Of a stretch of DNA of 64,000 nucleotides, positions 1-9,621 are shown piece after piece. Each line of letters opens with the position of its first letter. Within the stretch, counting starts at the first letter, position 1. The notes below the pieces were generated by a model that saw only the letters and a list, made by a program, of their open reading frames with translations, ran no database searches and was not told where the DNA came from. Source of the stretch: Magnetospirillum sp. (GTDB lineage: Bacteria > Pseudomonadota > Alphaproteobacteria > CACIAM-22H2); contig JAPZUA010000004.1 in NCBI GenBank assembly GCA_027532905.1, forward strand, positions 493,958 to 557,957. The letters run 5' to 3'. Made by a program: the position numbers and the translations under genes.

Positions 1-600
1 GACGGCGATCCGTTTCCGGTGGCAGGCCTCAAGGGCAGCGAGATCGCCACACTCGGCTATCGCGGCATGGGCGAATACGAGCTCGCCTTCGACGGTTTCG
101 AAGTGCCGGCCGACGGGCTGCTGGGCAACGCGACCGGCGAAGGTTTTCGTCAATTGATGGCGACGTTCGAGACCGCACGCATCCAGACGGCCGCGCGCGC
201 CGTCGGCGTGGCGCAAGCAGCCACGCTTGCGGCCCTTGCCTATGCGCGCACACGGCGCCAGTTCGGCAAAGCGATCGTCGAATTTCCGCGCGTGCACGGC
301 AAGCTCGCCGCGATGGCGGTCGAAACCACGGTCGCGCGCCTGCTCACAAGGCGGGCGGCAAGCACCAAGGATTCGGGCCGGCGCTGCGACATCGAAGCCG
401 GGATCGCCAAGCTCTATGCCGCGCGCGCGGCCTGGGTCGCCGCCGACGATTGCGTACAGATCCATGGCGGCAACGGCTATGCACTCGAATACGACGCGGC
501 CCGCCTATTGGCGGATGCGCGCATTCTGAATATCTTCGAAGGGGCCGCCGAGATCCAAGCCAACATCGTGGCGCGCGGCTTGTTGGAACGGAGAAACTGA
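1..600 (+). CDS. acyl-CoA dehydrogenase, C-terminal part (gene starts before the window)
   Basis: This is the C-terminal 199 residues of a flavin-dependent acyl-CoA dehydrogenase, which oxidises an acyl-CoA to the trans-2-enoyl-CoA and passes electrons to ETF. The frame is open from base 1, so the true start lies upstream. Family landmarks are RRQFGKAI in the middle helical domain, the [11 protein letters not shown] stretch, and [10 protein letters not shown] near the end. The Glu of that last motif, residue 180 of the visible part, is at the place of the catalytic base in medium-chain enzymes. ETF genes lie 1.6 kb downstream on the same strand, which fits. The acyl substrate cannot be told. 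Confidence 0.93.
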   Translation, partial: DGDPFPVAGLKGSEIATLGYRGMGEYELAFDGFEVPADGLLGNATGEGFRQLMATFETARIQTAARAVGVAQAATLAALAYARTRRQFGKAIVEFPRVHGKLAAMAVETTVARLLTRRAASTKDSGRRCDIEAGIAKLYAARAAWVAADDCVQIHGGNGYALEYDAARLLADARILNIFEGAAEIQANIVARGLLERRN

Positions 601-605
601 CGACG

Positions 606-1043
606 ATGCGGTTTTTGTTTTCGGCATTTCTTGCGCTGCTGCTGCTCGCAGCAGCCCCTGCCTTCGCCAACGAAGCCGAATGGCGGCGCATCGGCACCGA
701 GCTGCGCTTGCGCGACGTCGACGGGTTCGTTGCGACCGTCAAGAGTATTCGCGAAACAGGCCGCCTGCCGCGCGAGCGCTATCTCGACAAGGACGCGGCC
801 GAAAAGGCCGGCTGGCGGCCGGGTGCGGACCTTTGCCGTGTGGCACCCGGCAAAGCAATCGGCGGCGACCGCTTCTGGAACCGCGAAGGGCGCCTGCCCA
901 ACGCCGCCAACCGGCGCTGGACCGAGGCCGATCTCGACTATGCGTGCGGACGACGCAACGCCAAACGGTTGGTTTTTTCGAGCGACCGTCTGATTTTCGT
1001 AACGCTCGATCATTACGAATCGTTCCGCGAGGTGCCGCGATGA
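606..1043 (+). CDS. secreted barnase-type ribonuclease
   Basis: This 145-residue protein matches the microbial guanyl-specific RNase fold of barnase. A signal peptide (residues 1-21, ending AFA) points to export. The mature part keeps every key catalytic residue of barnase by alignment: Lys62 (barnase Lys27), Glu107 (Glu73), Arg117 (Arg83), Arg121 (Arg87) and His136 (His102). The GKAIGGDRFWNREGRLP stretch is nearly identical to barnase. The ATG at 606 is 5 nt after the dehydrogenase stop. The next gene, a barstar homologue, starts inside this stop codon (ATGA), so toxin and inhibitor are translationally coupled. Likely roles are RNA scavenging or competition with neighbouring cells. Confidence 0.93.
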   Translation: MRFLFSAFLALLLLAAAPAFANEAEWRRIGTELRLRDVDGFVATVKSIRETGRLPRERYLDKDAAEKAGWRPGADLCRVAPGKAIGGDRFWNREGRLPNAANRRWTEADLDYACGRRNAKRLVFSSDRLIFVTLDHYESFREVPR

Positions 1044-1309
1044 AACGCGCGAGATTGGGTCCCGAACACGACACGATGGAAAAGGTCTATCGCCAGATCG
1101 CGGCCGATCTGCAGCTCTCGGCACATTTTGCGCACAATCTCGATGCGCTGTGGGATGCGCTCTTGCGCGACGTCGAAGGTCCGTTCGAGATCGTGTGGCC
1201 GCAAGCCGCAACGGCCGGCAAGTCCATCGGCCCCAAATTCAAAGCCTTGCTGGCATTGCTGGGCGAGCTTGAAGAAGCGCGCGGCGATTTCAAATTCAAG
1301 CGGCGCTAG
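1040..1309 (+). CDS. barstar-family ribonuclease inhibitor
   Basis: This 89-residue cytoplasmic protein has no signal peptide and resembles barstar, the tight inhibitor of barnase. The inhibitory helix is recognisable: NLDALWD at residues 33-39 matches barstar in place and numbering, with Asp35, Trp38 and Asp39 kept. Barstar Tyr29, another contact residue, reads His29 here, and Tyr30 reads Phe30. The ATG at 1040 overlaps the RNase stop codon, so the two are made together and the inhibitor protects the producer from its own enzyme. The family match is good in the helix and weaker toward the C terminus. Confidence 0.9.
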   Translation: MKRARLGPEHDTMEKVYRQIAADLQLSAHFAHNLDALWDALLRDVEGPFEIVWPQAATAGKSIGPKFKALLALLGELEEARGDFKFKRR

Positions 1310-1341
1310 ACTTCCGCCGATCCGCGGCCTACATCGTGGCC

Positions 1342-1554
1342 ATGGATATGCTGCTTGTCGTTCTGCCCTACGCGATCGGGGTCGCCATTCTGGGCGTCAT
1401 CGTGTCGCTGTTCACCGGCCTTGGCGGCATGGCCCAGGGCGGGGCCTTCAACAAACGCCACGGCAACCGCATGATGCGCTGGCGCGTGGGCCTGCAGGGC
1501 CTCGCACTGGTGCTGCTGATTTTCTACGTATGGGTCAAAAGAAACCATGGTTAG
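1342..1554 (+). CDS. HIG1-domain twin-transmembrane protein
   Basis: This small inner-membrane protein of about 70 residues has two hydrophobic helices separated by a short basic loop containing FNKRHGNRMMRWR. This is the pattern of bacterial HIG1-domain proteins, whose mitochondrial relatives associate with respiratory complexes; the bacterial role is poorly known. I chose the ATG at 1342, but an in-frame GTG at 1336 is also possible, and neither has a clear ribosome binding site. The gene overlaps the following adenosyltransferase by 8 nt. That pairing is one I recall as common in Alphaproteobacteria. Confidence 0.8.
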   Translation: MDMLLVVLPYAIGVAILGVIVSLFTGLGGMAQGGAFNKRHGNRMMRWRVGLQGLALVLLIFYVWVKRNHG

Positions 1555-2110
1555 GCTGACGCGCATCTACACCAAAGGCGGCGACACGGGCCAGACGTCG
1601 CTGGGCGACGGCGAACGCGTCGACAAGTTCGACGACCGCGTCGGCGCCTACGGCACGGTCGACGAGGCCAATGCCTGCATCGGCCTCGCACGCCTCCATG
1701 CCACAGGCCCGATCGACGCGATGCTGGCTGCCATCCAGAACGATCTGTTCGACCTCGGTGCCGATCTCTGCACGCCCGAAACGCCGGATCCAAAATATCC
1801 GCCTTTGCGCATCGTCGAAGCGCAGATCGAACGGCTCGAGCGCGAGATCGACGCCATGAACGCGGCCTTGGCGCCGCTCAACTCATTCATCCTGCCCGGC
1901 GGCAGTGCGCTTGCGGCCAATCTGCATCTGGCGCGCACGGTCGCACGCCGCGCCGAGCGCGAAATCGTGCGGCTTGCCGCACACACGCAGATCAACCCGG
2001 CCGCGATCCGCTACATCAACCGCCTGTCGGACCATCTGTTCGTGCTGTCGCGCCACGCCAACGAAGACGGGGCCAGCGACGTGCTGTGGGTGCCGGGCAA
2101 GAACCGCTAG
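1547..2110 (+). CDS. PduO-type cob(I)alamin adenosyltransferase
   Basis: This 187-residue enzyme transfers the adenosyl group of ATP to cob(I)alamin to form coenzyme B12. The N-terminal [14 protein letters not shown] is the ATP-binding signature, and [11 protein letters not shown] and the C-terminal [15 protein letters not shown] are also typical. Length is normal for the family. It overlaps the upstream HIG1-type gene by 8 nt. Coenzyme B12 serves methylmalonyl-CoA mutase and related enzymes, none of which is in the window. The MMAB/PduO family assignment is secure. Confidence 0.95.
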   Translation: MVRLTRIYTKGGDTGQTSLGDGERVDKFDDRVGAYGTVDEANACIGLARLHATGPIDAMLAAIQNDLFDLGADLCTPETPDPKYPPLRIVEAQIERLEREIDAMNAALAPLNSFILPGGSALAANLHLARTVARRAEREIVRLAAHTQINPAAIRYINRLSDHLFVLSRHANEDGASDVLWVPGKNR

Positions 2111-2141
2111 CACGCAGCTGGCAGCCCTGCCGGGCGCTCGA

Positions 2142-2170
2142 TTGACGGGCGCGGGCGGCCCGCCTATTGT
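2142..2170 (+). promoter_or_regulatory. candidate sigma70-type promoter for etfB-etfA
   Basis: A -35 hexamer TTGACG (2142-2147) and a -10 hexamer TATTGT (2165-2170) are separated by 17 nt. They lie about 40 nt upstream of the etfB start, in the 100-nt gap after the adenosyltransferase. Five of six and four of six consensus bases match. This would start the etfB-etfA-hydroxybutyryl-CoA dehydrogenase transcript. Confidence 0.55.
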
Positions 2171-2210
2171 CCGGCTCCTGTTTTTCGAACAAAAGAGCCA
2201 GGTTCTGCCA

Positions 2211-2960
2211 ATGAAAGTGCTGGTCGCGGTCAAGCGGGTTGTCGACTACAACGTCAAAATCCGCGTGAAGGCCGACAAATCGGGCGTCGAGCTTGCCAAC
2301 GTCAAAATGTCGATGAATCCGTTCGACGAAATCGGCGTCGAAGAGGCCGTGCGCCTCAAGGAAAAAGGTGCGGCCACCGAAATCGTCGCGGTGTCGCTGG
2401 GGGCAGCCCAATGCCAGGAAACGCTGCGCACCGCGCTTGCGATGGGCGCCGATCGCGGCATCCTCGTGCAGACGGATGCGGATCTGCAGCCGCTCGCCGT
2501 CGCCAAATGCCTCAAGGCCATTATCGACAAGGAACAGCCCGCCCTCGTCATTCTCGGCAAGCAGGCGATCGACGACGATTGCAACCAGACTGGCCAGATG
2601 CTGGCGGGGCTGCTCGGCTGGCCGCAAGGCACGTTCGCTTCCAAAGTGACGCCGGTCGACGGCGGGCTTGAAGTGGTGCGCGAGATCGACGGCGGGCTCG
2701 AGACGGTGGCGCTCAAGCTGCCGGCGATCGTGACGACCGATCTGCGTTTGAACGAGCCGCGCTATGCGAGCCTGCCCAACATCATGAAGGCCAAGAAGAA
2801 GCCGATCGAAACGCTCACACCCGAAGCGCTCGGCGTGGATGCGAGCCCGCGCCTGACGACGCTCAAAGTCGAAGAGCCGCCCAAGCGCAGCGGCGGCATC
2901 AAGGTGCCGGACATTGCGGCCCTCGTCGACAAGCTCAAGAACGAAGCCAAGGTGATCTGA
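2211..2960 (+). CDS. etfB: electron transfer flavoprotein beta subunit
   Basis: This 249-residue protein is the small subunit of ETF, which collects electrons from acyl-CoA dehydrogenases and hands them to ETF:quinone oxidoreductase. Diagnostic stretches are the start [37 protein letters not shown], and [20 protein letters not shown], which contributes to the AMP/adenine site. Length is standard. The ATG at 2211 gives the expected N terminus. etfA follows after a single base, so the two subunits are coexpressed. Confidence 0.97.
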   Translation: MKVLVAVKRVVDYNVKIRVKADKSGVELANVKMSMNPFDEIGVEEAVRLKEKGAATEIVAVSLGAAQCQETLRTALAMGADRGILVQTDADLQPLAVAKCLKAIIDKEQPALVILGKQAIDDDCNQTGQMLAGLLGWPQGTFASKVTPVDGGLEVVREIDGGLETVALKLPAIVTTDLRLNEPRYASLPNIMKAKKKPIETLTPEALGVDASPRLTTLKVEEPPKRSGGIKVPDIAALVDKLKNEAKVI

Positions 2961-2961
2961 C

Positions 2962-3903
2962 ATGTCCGTGCTGGTTCTCGCCGACCACGACAATGCGGCT
3001 CTGAAGCCCGCCACGCGCAACGCCGTTGCGGCCGCGCTCAAGATGGGCGGGCCTGTCGAAATCCTCGTCGCAGGCTTGGGCATTGCGGCCGTCGCCGCCG
3101 AAGCCGCGACGATCGCAGGCGTTGCCAAAGTGCTTGCGGCCGACGATGCGGGCCTTGGCCATGCATTGCCCGAAAATCTTGCCGCACTGATCGTGAAGCT
3201 CGCTCCCGGCTACACGCATATCGTGGCGGCCGCGACCGCGACAGGCAAAAACGCGATGCCACGCGCGGCTGCCTTGCTCGACACGATGCAGATTTCCGAA
3301 ATCGTCGAGGTCGTGTCGCCCGATACGTTCGTGCGCCCGATCTATGCCGGCAACGCGTTGGCGACCGTGCAGTCCAAAGACGCGATCAAGATCGTGACCG
3401 TGCGCGCGACGGCGTTTGCCGCGGCCGCAAGCGGCGGATCGGCGCCGATCGAAGCCGTGACGGGTGCAGCCGACGGCGGGCTTGCGCGTTTCGTCAAACA
3501 AGAATTGTCGAAGTCCGAACGGCCGGAACTGACGGCCGCCAAGATCGTCGTCTCGGGCGGGCGCGGCATGGCGTCGGGCGAGAATTTCAAGACGCTGATC
3601 GAGCCCCTGGCCGACAGGCTGGGCGCCGCCGTGGGCGCGAGCCGTGCGGCCGTCGATGCGGGCTTTGCGCCCAACGACTACCAGGTGGGCCAGACCGGCA
3701 AGGTCGTGGCCCCCGATCTTTATGTCGCGGTCGGCATTTCGGGTGCGATCCAGCATCTGGCCGGCATGTCGGCTTCCAAGACCATCGTTGCGATCAACAA
3801 GGACGAAGAAGCGCCGATCTTCCAGATCGCGGATTACGGCGTGGTGGGCGATCTGTTCAAGCTGGTGCCCGAACTCACCGCCGCCTTGCCGCCGCGCAAA
3901 TAG
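2962..3903 (+). CDS. etfA: electron transfer flavoprotein alpha subunit
   Basis: This 313-residue protein is the FAD-binding large subunit of ETF. The C-terminal half carries the signature: [14 protein letters not shown], then [19 protein letters not shown] and [10 protein letters not shown], followed by a region ending [12 protein letters not shown]. Its start is one base after the etfB stop. With the acyl-CoA dehydrogenase upstream and a 3-hydroxyacyl-CoA dehydrogenase downstream, it belongs to an acyl-CoA oxidation cluster. Confidence 0.97.
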   Translation: MSVLVLADHDNAALKPATRNAVAAALKMGGPVEILVAGLGIAAVAAEAATIAGVAKVLAADDAGLGHALPENLAALIVKLAPGYTHIVAAATATGKNAMPRAAALLDTMQISEIVEVVSPDTFVRPIYAGNALATVQSKDAIKIVTVRATAFAAAASGGSAPIEAVTGAADGGLARFVKQELSKSERPELTAAKIVVSGGRGMASGENFKTLIEPLADRLGAAVGASRAAVDAGFAPNDYQVGQTGKVVAPDLYVAVGISGAIQHLAGMSASKTIVAINKDEEAPIFQIADYGVVGDLFKLVPELTAALPPRK

Positions 3904-3927
3904 CTCCAGAAACCGGGGACAAAGACC

Positions 3928-4800
3928 ATGATCCAGAAAATCGGCGTCATCGGCGCAGGCCAGATGGGCAACGGCATTGCGCATGTGTGCGCGATGAACG
4001 GCTTCGAAGTGCGCCTGCTCGACGCCAATCCCGACTCGCTCGCCAAAGCGCTTGCGACCATCGCGGGCAACATGGACCGCCAGATTAAGAAAGGTGCGAT
4101 GACGCAGGAGGCCAAGGACGCGGCCCTCGCGCGCATCTCGACCGGTACGGATTTCGCGATCTTCTCGGACAGCGATCTCGTGATCGAAGCAGCGACCGAA
4201 AACGAAGCGGTCAAGCGCGAGATCTTCAAGAAGCTGTGCCCGCATCTGAAGAAGGCGGCCCTGCTCGCGTCCAACACCTCGTCGATTTCGATCACGCGCC
4301 TGGGTGCTTCGACCGACCGTGCCGCCCAGTTCATGGGCATGCATTTCATGAACCCCGTGCCCGTTATGCAGCTCGTCGAACTCATTCGCGGCATCGCGAC
4401 GTCGAACGAAACCTACGAGGCAGTCAAGGAACTCACCGCCAAGCTCGGCAAGATTTCGGCGACGGCCGAAGATTTCCCGGCCTTCATCGTGAACCGCATC
4501 CTGCTGCCGATGATCAACGAAGCCGTCTACACGCTCTACGAAGGCGTCGGCTCCGTCGAATCGATCGACACGGCGATGAAGCTCGGCACCAACCATCCGA
4601 TGGGGCCGCTCGAACTCGCCGACTTCATCGGCCTCGACACGTGCCTTGCCGTGATGCATGTGCTCTACGACGGGCTCTCGGATTCGAAATACCGCCCGTG
4701 CCCGCTGCTGGTGAAATACGTCGAAGCGGGCTGGCTCGGCCGCAAAACCAAGCGCGGCTTCTACGACTATTCGGGACCGAAGCCCGTTCCCACGCGCTGA
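3928..4800 (+). CDS. 3-hydroxybutyryl-CoA dehydrogenase
   Basis: This 290-residue enzyme oxidises (S)-3-hydroxyacyl-CoA, usually short-chain, with NAD(P). The Rossmann motif GAGQMG lies at residues 9-14, the catalytic His region GMHFMNPVP around residue 139, and the family signature DFPAFIVNRILLPMINEAV near residue 180. It is a stand-alone dehydrogenase without a hydratase domain, like clostridial Hbd and PaaH. It follows etfA by 24 nt on the same strand, a common arrangement. It could work in butyrate/PHB metabolism or degradative beta-oxidation. Confidence 0.94.
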   Translation: MIQKIGVIGAGQMGNGIAHVCAMNGFEVRLLDANPDSLAKALATIAGNMDRQIKKGAMTQEAKDAALARISTGTDFAIFSDSDLVIEAATENEAVKREIFKKLCPHLKKAALLASNTSSISITRLGASTDRAAQFMGMHFMNPVPVMQLVELIRGIATSNETYEAVKELTAKLGKISATAEDFPAFIVNRILLPMINEAVYTLYEGVGSVESIDTAMKLGTNHPMGPLELADFIGLDTCLAVMHVLYDGLSDSKYRPCPLLVKYVEAGWLGRKTKRGFYDYSGPKPVPTR

Positions 4801-4807
4801 GGCGTTT

Positions 4808-5593
4808 ATGGCCGTCGACGCCGACGACATTGCGTTTGCCGGGCGCCTCGCCGATGCGGCAGCGGCCATCGTGCTGCGCTATTTCCGCACGGGCGTTGCG
4901 GTCGACGACAAAGCGGACGCTTCGCCCGTGACGGTCGCCGACCGGGCGGCCGAAGAGGCGATGCGCAACCTCATCGCCAAAGAGCGCCCGCGCGACGGCA
5001 TTATCGGCGAAGAATACGGGCGCGAACGCACAGACGCGGCACGCGTGTGGGTGCTCGATCCGATCGACGGCACCAAGTCTTTCATCAGTGGGCGGCCAAT
5101 GTTCGGCACGCTTGTGGGCTTGGCCGTGGACGGCGTTCCGCAATTGGGCGTGATGGATTGTGCGGCTGTGGGCGAACGCTGGACCGGCACGGTCGGCGGC
5201 GAGACCCTGCATCGCTTACGCGACGGCACGCAAAAGCCGGTGCGCACGCGAGCTTGCGCCACGCTCGACAAGGCCACGCTCTATTGTTCGTCGCCGCTGA
5301 TGTTCAAAGAGAACTTCCCGGCCTTCGAGCGCGTGCGCACCCAGGTGAAGCTGCCGATGTACGGGGGCGATTGCTACGCCTACGGCCTCGTGGCCTCAGG
5401 TTACGCCGATCTCGACATCGAAGCGGGGCTCGGCATCTACGACTATGTCGCCGTAGTTCCCGTCTTGGCCGGCGCCGGCGGCTTGATGACCGACTGGCAG
5501 GGCAAGCAGCTTACGCTTGCCAGCGACGGGCGCGTAGTGGCCGCAGGCGATTCGCACGTGCATGCGGCGGCGATCGCTGCACTCGCGGGCTAG
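4808..5593 (+). CDS. inositol monophosphatase-family phosphatase (histidinol-phosphatase-like)
   Basis: This 261-residue Mg-dependent phosphatase belongs to the IMPase/FBPase superfamily. The metal-binding motifs are GEEYG (Glu68, Glu69) and [12 protein letters not shown] (Asp84, Asp87), and the C-terminal [13 protein letters not shown] supplies the third acidic site. The motif wording resembles HisN-type histidinol-phosphatases of Actinobacteria and Alphaproteobacteria, but inositol-1-phosphate or 3'-phosphoadenosine substrates cannot be excluded. It begins 7 nt after the preceding gene and ends 4 nt inside the convergent dehydrogenase gene. Confidence 0.85.
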   Translation: MAVDADDIAFAGRLADAAAAIVLRYFRTGVAVDDKADASPVTVADRAAEEAMRNLIAKERPRDGIIGEEYGRERTDAARVWVLDPIDGTKSFISGRPMFGTLVGLAVDGVPQLGVMDCAAVGERWTGTVGGETLHRLRDGTQKPVRTRACATLDKATLYCSSPLMFKENFPAFERVRTQVKLPMYGGDCYAYGLVASGYADLDIEAGLGIYDYVAVVPVLAGAGGLMTDWQGKQLTLASDGRVVAAGDSHVHAAAIAALAG

Positions 5594-6339
5594 ACCCAGC
5601 CGCCATCCACGATCAGCTGTTGGTTCGTGATCGCCGATGCGGCATCGGACGCCAGAAACAGAACCGTCTTGGCGATCTCGACCGGCTGAAGCTTTCGCTT
5701 CAGGCACTGGCGCTCCATGATTTCGCGCTCGCCTTCGGGTGTGAGCCATTTTTCGATCTGGCGCTGCGTCATGATCCAGCCCGGGATCACGCAATTGACT
5801 CGGATATTGTCGGCGCCGAATTCGCGCGCGAGCACGCGCGTGAGGCCGTAGGCGGCGGATTTGAGCGTGGCGTAGGCGCTCAAATCGGCCGAGCCCGACA
5901 TCCACGACACCGAGCCCAGATTGACGATGGCCCCGCCGCCGACCGCCCGCATGTCCGGGATCGCGTCTTGCGCGGCGAAATAGGCGGGCTTGAGATTGAC
6001 GGCGACGCGGTCGTCGAAATAGTCGGGTGTCACGTCGAGAAATTTATGGCGCTCGTCGTTGGCGGCGTTGTTCACCAGCACGGCAATCGGGCCGAATTTC
6101 GCGCGCAGATCCTTCATCGCGGCTTTCAACGCGGCGATGTCGCGCAAATCGCACTTGGCGAAGGCGACGTTGGCGCCAAGCTCTGCCGCAAGCGCCTGCG
6201 ACGGCGCTTCCGCCACATCGACAAAACTCACCTTAGCGTTTTGGGCAGCGAAGGCGCGCACCGTATCGGCCCCGATGCCGGAGCCGCCGCCGGTGATGAA
6301 CACATGTTTGCCCGCCAAATCGGAATAGTGCGCGCTCAT
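5590..6339 (-). CDS. SDR-family D-xylose (aldopentose) 1-dehydrogenase
   Basis: This 249-residue short-chain dehydrogenase has a TGGGSGIG nucleotide site (residues 16-23), catalytic Ser143, Tyr156 and Lys160, and a C-terminal VDGGW. Several stretches match my recollection of Caulobacter XylB, the NAD-dependent xylose dehydrogenase: [17 protein letters not shown] and a KW.TPEGE segment. It is the last gene of an operon carrying a xylose-type ABC importer, so oxidising the imported pentose to its lactone (Weimberg or Dahms route) is the likely job. The later pathway enzymes are not in the window. L-arabinose or another aldose could be the real substrate. It starts 4 nt inside the ATPase gene. 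Confidence 0.82.
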   Translation of the reverse strand: MSAHYSDLAGKHVFITGGGSGIGADTVRAFAAQNAKVSFVDVAEAPSQALAAELGANVAFAKCDLRDIAALKAAMKDLRAKFGPIAVLVNNAANDERHKFLDVTPDYFDDRVAVNLKPAYFAAQDAIPDMRAVGGGAIVNLGSVSWMSGSADLSAYATLKSAAYGLTRVLAREFGADNIRVNCVIPGWIMTQRQIEKWLTPEGEREIMERQCLKRKLQPVEIAKTVLFLASDAASAITNQQLIVDGGWV

Positions 6340-7112
6340 GCGTCGGCACTTGCACCCGGACCGGGGATCGCCCCCGGCGGGCATTTGCCCAGAATAATCA
6401 TACCCAAAACCTCGTCCTTCGTGACGTGTTCGACGCGTGCAGTACCGACCAAGCGGCCGTTTTTCATGACGCTGACCCGGTCGGCGAGATCGAACACGTC
6501 ATGGATGTCGTGGCTGATAAGGAAGATACCTATACCCTGGCGCTTCAGTTCGAGCACGAGCTCGCCAACCTGTTTGGTTTCGGCCGGACCCAAAGCCGCC
6601 GTCGGCTCGTCCATGATCAGGATCTTGGCGTCGAAATAGATCGCGCGCGCGATGGCGACCGACTGGCGCTGGCCGCCCGACAAAGCGCGCACGGGCTCTT
6701 TGAAGCGGCGGAAGTGCGGGTTGAGGCGCGCCATCACTTGGCGCGTCTGCGATTCCATCGCCGCATCGTCGAGGGTGCCCCAGCGCGTGACGATCTCGCG
6801 GCCGAGGAACACATTGGCGGCGGCATCGACATTGTCGGCCAGCGCCAGCGTCTGGTAGATCGTCTCGATACCGTAGCTTTTGGCATCGCGCGGGCTCGCG
6901 ATGCGTGCGGGTTGCCCGCGTACATGGATTTCGCCCGCGTCCGCCGGATAAGCGCCCGACAGAATTTTGATCAGCGTCGATTTGCCCGCCCCATTATGGC
7001 CGAGCAAGGCCACGACCTCGCCTGCATGCAAATCGACCGACACGCTATCGACGGCCTTGATGCCGCCGAAAGCAATCGAGATGTCGCGCATCTCCACGAG
7101 CGGTACGCTCAT
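6336..7112 (-). CDS. sugar ABC transporter ATPase, half-size (CUT2 family)
   Basis: This 258-residue ATP-binding subunit powers import of a monosaccharide. Walker A is GHNGAGKST (residues 38-46), the signature LSGGQ is at 144-148, Walker B ILIMDEP at 164-170, and a switch His sits in [10 protein letters not shown]. Typical XylG/RbsA proteins are about 500 residues with two ABC domains in tandem. This one has a single domain, like FrcA of rhizobia, so a homodimer must form the motor. It overlaps the permease gene by 4 nt and the dehydrogenase gene by 4 nt. Confidence 0.92.
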   Translation of the reverse strand: MSVPLVEMRDISIAFGGIKAVDSVSVDLHAGEVVALLGHNGAGKSTLIKILSGAYPADAGEIHVRGQPARIASPRDAKSYGIETIYQTLALADNVDAAANVFLGREIVTRWGTLDDAAMESQTRQVMARLNPHFRRFKEPVRALSGGQRQSVAIARAIYFDAKILIMDEPTAALGPAETKQVGELVLELKRQGIGIFLISHDIHDVFDLADRVSVMKNGRLVGTARVEHVTKDEVLGMIILGKCPPGAIPGPGASADA

Positions 7113-8362
7113 CGAATCCCCCGGCGATAAACCGTATCGACCCACACGGCAAAGACGAGCACGAGGCCGACGACGATGTTCTGCATCGGGGCATCCACGC
7201 CGAGCAGCACCATGCCCGACTGCAGCGACTGCATCACAAGCGCACCCAGCATGGCGCCTGCGATCGTTCCGAGCCCACCTGCGAGCGACGTACCGCCGAT
7301 CACGGCGGCTGCAATCACGTAAAGCTCGTCGAGCGTGCCGGCGGCGTTGGTTGCGGCATTGAGGCGGGCTGTCGAGATGCACGCGGCAACGCCGCACAAA
7401 ACGCCCATAAGGCCGAAGACTTTCATAAGCGTGCGACGCGTGTTCACGCCCGACAATTCGGCCGCTTCCGGATTGCCGCCGATCGCGAATACGTAGCGCC
7501 CGAAGCGCGTGCGCATCGCAAGCACGGTCATCGCAAGGCCCACGCCGAGCGCCACAAGAACCGGGACCGCGAGTCCGTGGCCAATGAAGAGCCCGCCTTC
7601 TGGGATTGCGAGGCCCTGCGCTTGCGCCAGACGCTCGGCCACGCGCGGCGGCAGGTAATAGGCGTTGGCGACGGCTACCGCCCCGACGACAGCGCCGCAC
7701 GACAGAAGTGCGACCGTCGCCTCGGCCCAGGCGGGACGCACCGCAAAACCGAAACGCAGCTTGCGTTGGCGCGCAAACCACAAAGCGGCGAGAATCGCCG
7801 CACAGCCCACGGCCGCGATCGCCCACGAAAGCGGCGCGCCGATCGCCCCCTCGATGCCGCCGCCGAGTTTGCGGAACGCGCCGTCCATGGGGGCGACCGT
7901 CTGGCCTTGCGTGACCCACCAAGCGGCCCCGCGCCACACGAGCAGGCCGCCCAGCGTGACGATGAAAGAGGGAATGCCGAGATAGGCGATGAGCGAACCC
8001 TGGAGCAACCCGATCGCCCCACCCGCGACGATCGCCGCCGCGACCGCAATGAGCCAGGTGGCCGGATGTTCGAGCCCGAGGAGCTCGGGCAGCAGGCGCG
8101 CTTGCAGCACGCCCACGAGCATGCCGACAAAACCGAGAATGGCGCCGACGGAGAGATCGATATTGCGCGTGACGATGATCAGAACCATGCCGCACGCCAT
8201 GACCGCGATGGAGGCGGTCTGCACCGACAGGTTCCAGAGATTGCGCGGCGTGAGGAAGGCGCCGCCCGACAGAAGATCGAAGCCGATCCAGATGGCGGCG
8301 AGTGCGCCCAACATGCCCACCAGCCGCGGATCGATTTCAAGTGCGCGCAGCTGGCGGGTCAT
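7109..8362 (-). CDS. xylH: sugar ABC transporter permease, XylH-like
   Basis: This 417-residue polytopic inner-membrane protein is the permease of a CUT2-family sugar importer. The core signature is [21 protein letters not shown] near residue 65, with [20 protein letters not shown] following; both are typical of XylH rather than the shorter RbsC. A conserved cytoplasmic stretch, [18 protein letters not shown], precedes the last helices. The gene lies between the binding-protein and ATPase genes and overlaps the latter, forming one importer operon. Confidence 0.92.
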   Translation of the reverse strand: MTRQLRALEIDPRLVGMLGALAAIWIGFDLLSGGAFLTPRNLWNLSVQTASIAVMACGMVLIIVTRNIDLSVGAILGFVGMLVGVLQARLLPELLGLEHPATWLIAVAAAIVAGGAIGLLQGSLIAYLGIPSFIVTLGGLLVWRGAAWWVTQGQTVAPMDGAFRKLGGGIEGAIGAPLSWAIAAVGCAAILAALWFARQRKLRFGFAVRPAWAEATVALLSCGAVVGAVAVANAYYLPPRVAERLAQAQGLAIPEGGLFIGHGLAVPVLVALGVGLAMTVLAMRTRFGRYVFAIGGNPEAAELSGVNTRRTLMKVFGLMGVLCGVAACISTARLNAATNAAGTLDELYVIAAAVIGGTSLAGGLGTIAGAMLGALVMQSLQSGMVLLGVDAPMQNIVVGLVLVFAVWVDTVYRRGIR

Positions 8363-8386
8363 GCGGGAGAGGTCGGACTTAGAGGC

Positions 8387-9451
8387 TCAGTTGCAGGCCG
8401 CGACGCGACCAGCAGGGACGCCTTGGCAAACGGCCGCCTTGGTGGCCCAACCCGCATCGATCACGACGCCGAGATTGGCGGCCGTCACCGGCACGGGGCG
8501 CAGGAAGATCGAATGCATGTTGGCCTTGTTGGGCCCCTGGTTCCAAACCATCGAACCCGGGATTTCGGCGAGTTTCTTGCCGCTGGCCAATTGCACCGCG
8601 ATTTCGGCCGCCGTGCGGCCAAGCTCGCGCGCATCCTTCCAGATCGTCACCGTCTGCGTGCCGAGGGCCACGCGGTTGAGCGCCGCACGGTCCGCATCCT
8701 GGCCCGACACAGGCACCGAGCCTGCGAGACCTTGTGCGGCCAGAGCTGCGATCGCACCGCCGCCCGTACCGTCGTTGGCCGCGACAACGGCGTCGACCTT
8801 GTTCTGGTTGCGCGTGAGGAACTGTTCCATGTTGCGCTGGGCGTTGGCGGGCAGCCAACCGTCGGTGAAGGCTTCGCCGACATTCTTGATCTTGCCCGAG
8901 TCGATATGCGGCTTCAGGATCTCCATCGAACCCTGGAACAGGAAATTGGCGTTGGGATCCGCGCCCGAGCCCTTGATGAACACATAGTTGCCCTCGGGCT
9001 TCGCCTTCAGCACTTCGCGCGCCATCATGCGGCCGACTTCGACATTGTCGAAAGTGAGGTAGAACACGTTCGGATTTTCGATGAGGCGGTCGTAGCCGAC
9101 GACGGCAATGCCTTCATTGACGGCCTTCTCGACCGCCGGGCGCACGGCTTGCGCATCTTGCGCCAGCACGATCAGCGCCTTGGCGCCGCGCGAAATCAGG
9201 CTTTCGATGTCGGTCAGCTGCTTGGCGGGCGAGGATTGCGCATCGGCCGAAAGATACGTGCCGCCCGCACGCTCGATCGCGGTCTTCATGGCCGCCTCGT
9301 CGGTCTTCCAGCGTTCTTCCTGGAAGTTCGACCAGCTCACGCCGATCACCGGGCCGCGCGCTTGCGCGAAGACCGTGCCCGAAACCGTGAGCGAGGCCGC
9401 AACCATGCCTGCGGCGAGCAAATGACGACGGTTCATTGTGAAGCGTTGCAT
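8387..9451 (-). CDS. xylF: periplasmic xylose-type sugar-binding protein
   Basis: This 354-residue periplasmic binding protein carries a signal peptide ending at VFA (about residue 29). It closely resembles E. coli Xyl[19 protein letters not shown], a [17 protein letters not shown] segment, [26 protein letters not shown] and [11 protein letters not shown] are all recognisable. I chose the ATG at 9451 because GGGAGG lies 10 nt upstream and the signal peptide begins there; an in-frame extension upstream lacks such support. First gene of the importer operon, divergent from a ROK regulator that probably senses the same sugar. Confidence 0.94.
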   Translation of the reverse strand: MQRFTMNRRHLLAAGMVAASLTVSGTVFAQARGPVIGVSWSNFQEERWKTDEAAMKTAIERAGGTYLSADAQSSPAKQLTDIESLISRGAKALIVLAQDAQAVRPAVEKAVNEGIAVVGYDRLIENPNVFYLTFDNVEVGRMMAREVLKAKPEGNYVFIKGSGADPNANFLFQGSMEILKPHIDSGKIKNVGEAFTDGWLPANAQRNMEQFLTRNQNKVDAVVAANDGTGGGAIAALAAQGLAGSVPVSGQDADRAALNRVALGTQTVTIWKDARELGRTAAEIAVQLASGKKLAEIPGSMVWNQGPNKANMHSIFLRPVPVTAANLGVVIDAGWATKAAVCQGVPAGRVAACN

Positions 9452-9505
9452 TGCGCGTTCCTCCCGTTTTGATTGTTCTGCAAGCTTGGTGCTTGCGTTG
9501 GCCCC

Positions 9506-9559
9506 ATTCAGCGACAGCGCAAGCCGCTTGTCAATTTTTATTTTTTGCATAGAATAAAA
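9506..9559. promoter_or_regulatory. divergent control region: xylF promoter and candidate ROK operator
   Basis: On the minus strand a perfect -35 TTGACA (complement of 9529-9534) is followed after 17 nt by a weak -10 CTGAAT (complement of 9506-9511), reading toward xylF. Just upstream is an AT-rich inverted repeat, TTTTATT (9536-9542) and AATAAAA (9553-9559), separated by 10 nt. It lies between the importer operon and the divergent ROK gene and is the best operator candidate for that repressor. Confidence 0.5.
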
Positions 9560-9621
9560 GATTGGGTGTTCTAGGGGAAACACGTAAGAAAATTACAAAA
9601 ATTACGCGTGATTGGGAGAAA

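Noticed and set aside
2935..4869. 644-codon open frame on the minus strand opposite etfA and the hydroxybutyryl-CoA dehydrogenase gene
   Set aside because: It is antisense to two well-supported genes and reads as Arg/His-rich low-complexity protein, as expected in high-GC DNA.
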